Shown here in pieces: positions 33,245-35,184 of a DNA stretch of 35,184 nucleotides. The notes beneath the pieces were generated by a model that searched no databases, was not told the DNA's origin, and saw nothing but the letters and a program-made list of their open reading frames with translations. The DNA comes from Rugamonas violacea (lineage in GTDB: Bacteria > Pseudomonadota > Gammaproteobacteria > Burkholderiales > Burkholderiaceae_D). Location: contig NZ_JAEMNU010000145.1 in NCBI RefSeq assembly GCF_016461825.1, positions 1 to 35,184 on the forward strand, read 5' to 3'. The position numbers were made by a program, and so were the translations under genes. How positions within the stretch are numbered: position 1 is the first letter of the stretch; each line of letters starts with the position of its first letter.

Positions 33245-33802
33245 CTAAGCCGCGTTGAGGCCTTGCAGGCCGGCGCAGAAGGCCAGCAGCATCGCCTCGC
33301 CGGCGGGCCAGGCGCCGTAGCCGGCGTCGCCGTTGATGTGGCCGGCGTCGCCGATCGAGACGAACTCGCTGCCCCAACCGGCGGCGAACCGGCGGGCGCG
33401 CTGCTCGCTCACATGGGGATCGTCGCTGCTGGCCACCACCACGCTGGGGAAGGGCAGGGGCGCCAGCAGCATCGGCTGGAAACCGCTGGTGCAGTCCGGG
33501 TAGGACGGCGCGTCGACATCGCTGGGCGCCACCAGGAAGGCGCCGGCGACGGCGTGGCGCGAGCCGGAGGCGGCCCAGCGTGTCACCAGCGAGCAGCTCA
33601 GGCTATGCGCCGCCAGCACCGGCGGGCGGCGGCATTGCGCGATGGCGGCGTCCAGCGCGGCGACCCACTCGTCGCATTGCGGCGTTTGCCAGTCGCGCTG
33701 CGCCACGCGGCGCCAATTCGGGTGGCTGGCCTCCCACCGGGTTTGCCAGTGGGCCGGCCCGGAGTTCCACAAGCCGGCCAGTGTCAATACCTCGAAATCC
33801 AT
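33245..33802 (-). CDS. RBBP9/YdeN-family alpha/beta serine hydrolase
   Basis: A 185-residue alpha/beta hydrolase of the RBBP9/YdeN type. The catalytic triad is readable: nucleophile Ser67 in AHSLSC (this family has a variant of the usual GxSxG), Asp127/128 in SSDDPH, and His155 in GDAGHIN. The family opening is also present: LTLAGLWNSGPAHWQTRWE, with the WRRVAQRDW stretch near 30-38. The start at 33802 has GAAGGGA upstream; an upstream extension to 33865 is not family-like. The substrate is unknown. It is divergent from the AGE-family gene, 79 bases away. Confidence 0.9.
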   Translation of the reverse strand: MDFEVLTLAGLWNSGPAHWQTRWEASHPNWRRVAQRDWQTPQCDEWVAALDAAIAQCRRPPVLAAHSLSCSLVTRWAASGSRHAVAGAFLVAPSDVDAPSYPDCTSGFQPMLLAPLPFPSVVVASSDDPHVSEQRARRFAAGWGSEFVSIGDAGHINGDAGYGAWPAGEAMLLAFCAGLQGLNAA

Positions 33803-33881
33803 GTAGTTTCCCTTCAGTTGGCGTCGCGCGCGCTGGGCGAAACGCGTAGAATTAGCGCTCCTCAATGTGGAAGATTATGCC

Positions 33882-35108
33882 ATGACGACCGCCCCCGATT
33901 TTCACGCCCAGCCAGATTTGCGCAAGCACATACAAGAGACGATGCAGTTCTACCATCCGCGCTGCATCGACCCCAGCGGCGGCTTCTACCACTTCTACAA
34001 GGACGACGGCCGGGTCTACGACGAGCGTAGCCGGCACCTGGTCAGCAGCACCCGTTTCATCTTCACCTACGCCATGGCGGCGCGCCATTTCGACGCCGGC
34101 GAGTACCTGCCGCAAGTGCGCCACGGCCTCGCTTTCCTGCGCGAGGCGCACCGTAATCCGGTTACAGGCGGCTATGCCTGGCTGCTCGACTGGCAGGGCG
34201 GCCAGGGCACGGTGCTCGACGGCACCAACCACTGCTACGGCCTGGCTTTCGTGCTGCTGGCCTACTCGCACGCGCTGCTGGCCGGCGTCGACGAGGCGCG
34301 CGAGTGGATCAACGAGACCTATGATTTGATGGAGCGGCATTTCTGGCAGGCCGACTTCGGCCTGTACGCCGACGAGGCCAGCACCGACTGGTCGACCTTG
34401 GCGCCGTATCGCGGCCAGAACGCCAATATGCACTCGGTCGAGGCGCTGCTGGCGGCCTACGACGCCACCGACGACCTGCGCTTCCTGCACCGCGCCGAGC
34501 GCATCGCCCACAACATCACGGTGCGCCAGGCGGCGCTGTGCGACGGGCTGATTTGGGAGCACTACCATATCGACTGGTCGGTGGATTGGGACTACAACCG
34601 CGACGACGCCTCCAACATCTTCCGCCCGTGGGGCTACCAGCCGGGCCATCTGACCGAGTGGTCCAAGTTGCTGTTGCTGTTGGAGCGGCACGCCAAGCAG
34701 CTGCGCCAAGCGGCCGACTGGATACTGCCGCGCGCCATCGCGCTGTTCGATGCCGGCCTGGACACGGCCTGGGACAAGGAGCACGGCGGCATCTGCTACG
34801 GCTTCGCCCCGGACGGCGCGATCTGCGACGCCGACAAATACCATTGGGTGCAGGCCGAGAGCATGGCGACGGCCGCCGTGCTGGCCGAGCGCACCGGCGA
34901 GGCGCGCTTCTGGCTCTGGTACGACAAGCTGTGGGATTACTGCTGGACGCATTTCGTCGACCACCGCCATGGCGCCTGGTTCCGCATCCTACGCGGCGAC
35001 AACAGCGCCTTCACCGACGACAAGAGCCCGGCCGGCAAGGTCGACTATCACAACATGGGTGCTTGCTACGAAGCCCTCAACGCGCTGCGGCGCTGGGAGT
35101 CGCGCTAG
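33882..35108 (+). CDS. AGE-family sugar epimerase/isomerase (mannose isomerase-like)
   Basis: A 408-residue protein of the N-acylglucosamine 2-epimerase family, an (alpha/alpha)6 barrel acting on sugars such as mannose/fructose or N-acetylglucosamine. Family landmarks are SGGFYHFYKDDG, RHLVSSTRFIFTYAMA, TNHCYGLAFVLLAYSHAL, the catalytic-His segment WGYQPGHLTEWSKLLL, HGGICYGF, KYHWVQAESM and the final DYHNMGACYEAL. The set fits the aldose-ketose isomerase/mannose isomerase branch better than the true N-acetylglucosamine epimerase branch. ATG 33882 is chosen; an in-frame GTG at 33867 would add five residues, but GGAAG then lies inside the extension at a proper distance from ATG 33882. Confidence 0.9.
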   Translation: MTTAPDFHAQPDLRKHIQETMQFYHPRCIDPSGGFYHFYKDDGRVYDERSRHLVSSTRFIFTYAMAARHFDAGEYLPQVRHGLAFLREAHRNPVTGGYAWLLDWQGGQGTVLDGTNHCYGLAFVLLAYSHALLAGVDEAREWINETYDLMERHFWQADFGLYADEASTDWSTLAPYRGQNANMHSVEALLAAYDATDDLRFLHRAERIAHNITVRQAALCDGLIWEHYHIDWSVDWDYNRDDASNIFRPWGYQPGHLTEWSKLLLLLERHAKQLRQAADWILPRAIALFDAGLDTAWDKEHGGICYGFAPDGAICDADKYHWVQAESMATAAVLAERTGEARFWLWYDKLWDYCWTHFVDHRHGAWFRILRGDNSAFTDDKSPAGKVDYHNMGACYEALNALRRWESR

Positions 35109-35143
35109 GCGGGCAGGCACAACGAACAGCGGAACACAGAACA

Positions 35144-35184
35144 CCGGGGTCAGTGCCGACATTCGGACATTCACGGCGTGAATG
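35144..35184. repeat. Left half of a long palindromic repeat, cut by the window end
   Basis: CCGGGGTCAGTGCCGACATT is followed by CATTCAC-GGC-GTGAATG (35168-35184), a perfect 7-base hairpin that ends exactly at the window edge. If the palindrome continues outwards, the sequence beyond should read CCGAATGTCGGCACTGACCCC. The opening CCGGGGTCAG is shared with copies A-C, so it may be a related family. Confidence 0.55.

Overview
The window is a chromosomal segment of a GC-rich betaproteobacterium, most likely from the Oxalobacteraceae (Massilia/Duganella/Janthinobacterium group). This rests on strong GC third-position bias, the style of the proteins, and the dispersed GGGGTCxGACC palindromes between genes. 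Family assignments were made by eye from motifs; no database search was run.

Layout. (1) 1-1376: the left edge holds what looks like the terminal repeats of an IS21-type element, abutting a decayed type I-C CRISPR-Cas locus. All that remains is one 333-codon reading frame in which the first ~52 residues of Cas3 are fused in frame to the middle of Cas8c. No cas5, cas7, cas4, cas1, cas2 or CRISPR array is visible. (2) 1377-9635: housekeeping and accessory genes: an M19-type dipeptidase, a RhlE-like DEAD-box helicase, an MlaE permease/MlaD/lipoprotein operon without its ATPase, a LysR regulator divergent from a DHA2 drug exporter, and ribB under an FMN riboswitch. (3) 9977-16859: an M16 protease, a small acidic protein, a rhodanese, a cytochrome P450, an SRPBCC protein and a secreted protein. 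(4) 16873-23038: an AraC regulator divergent from a three-gene cluster encoding an alkyl-DHAP-synthase-like flavoprotein, a GlpD-like flavoprotein and an FGGY kinase. (5) 23166-29508: a REC-PAS-GGDEF diguanylate cyclase, then an amino-acid cluster (aminotransferase, RidA, EamA exporter) divergent from a MocR-type regulator. (6) 29613-31532: htpG with a strong terminator. (7) 31640-33244: an AT-rich segment followed by a tandem family of four small secreted six-cysteine peptides and a possible fifth remnant. (8) 33245-35108: an RBBP9-like hydrolase and an AGE-family epimerase/isomerase; the window stops inside another palindromic repeat.

The best candidate for an undescribed system is the peptide family at 31922-33111. 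Four paralogues of 63-70 residues share a nearly invariant signal peptide, while the mature part varies around a fixed C-x3-C-x6-C-x8/9-C-x6-C-x3-C pattern. The spacing is mirror-symmetric, which suggests a helical hairpin closed by three nested disulfides. Three copies also share a 5' leader with identical internal spacing. The second notable item is the cas3-cas8c deletion fusion.
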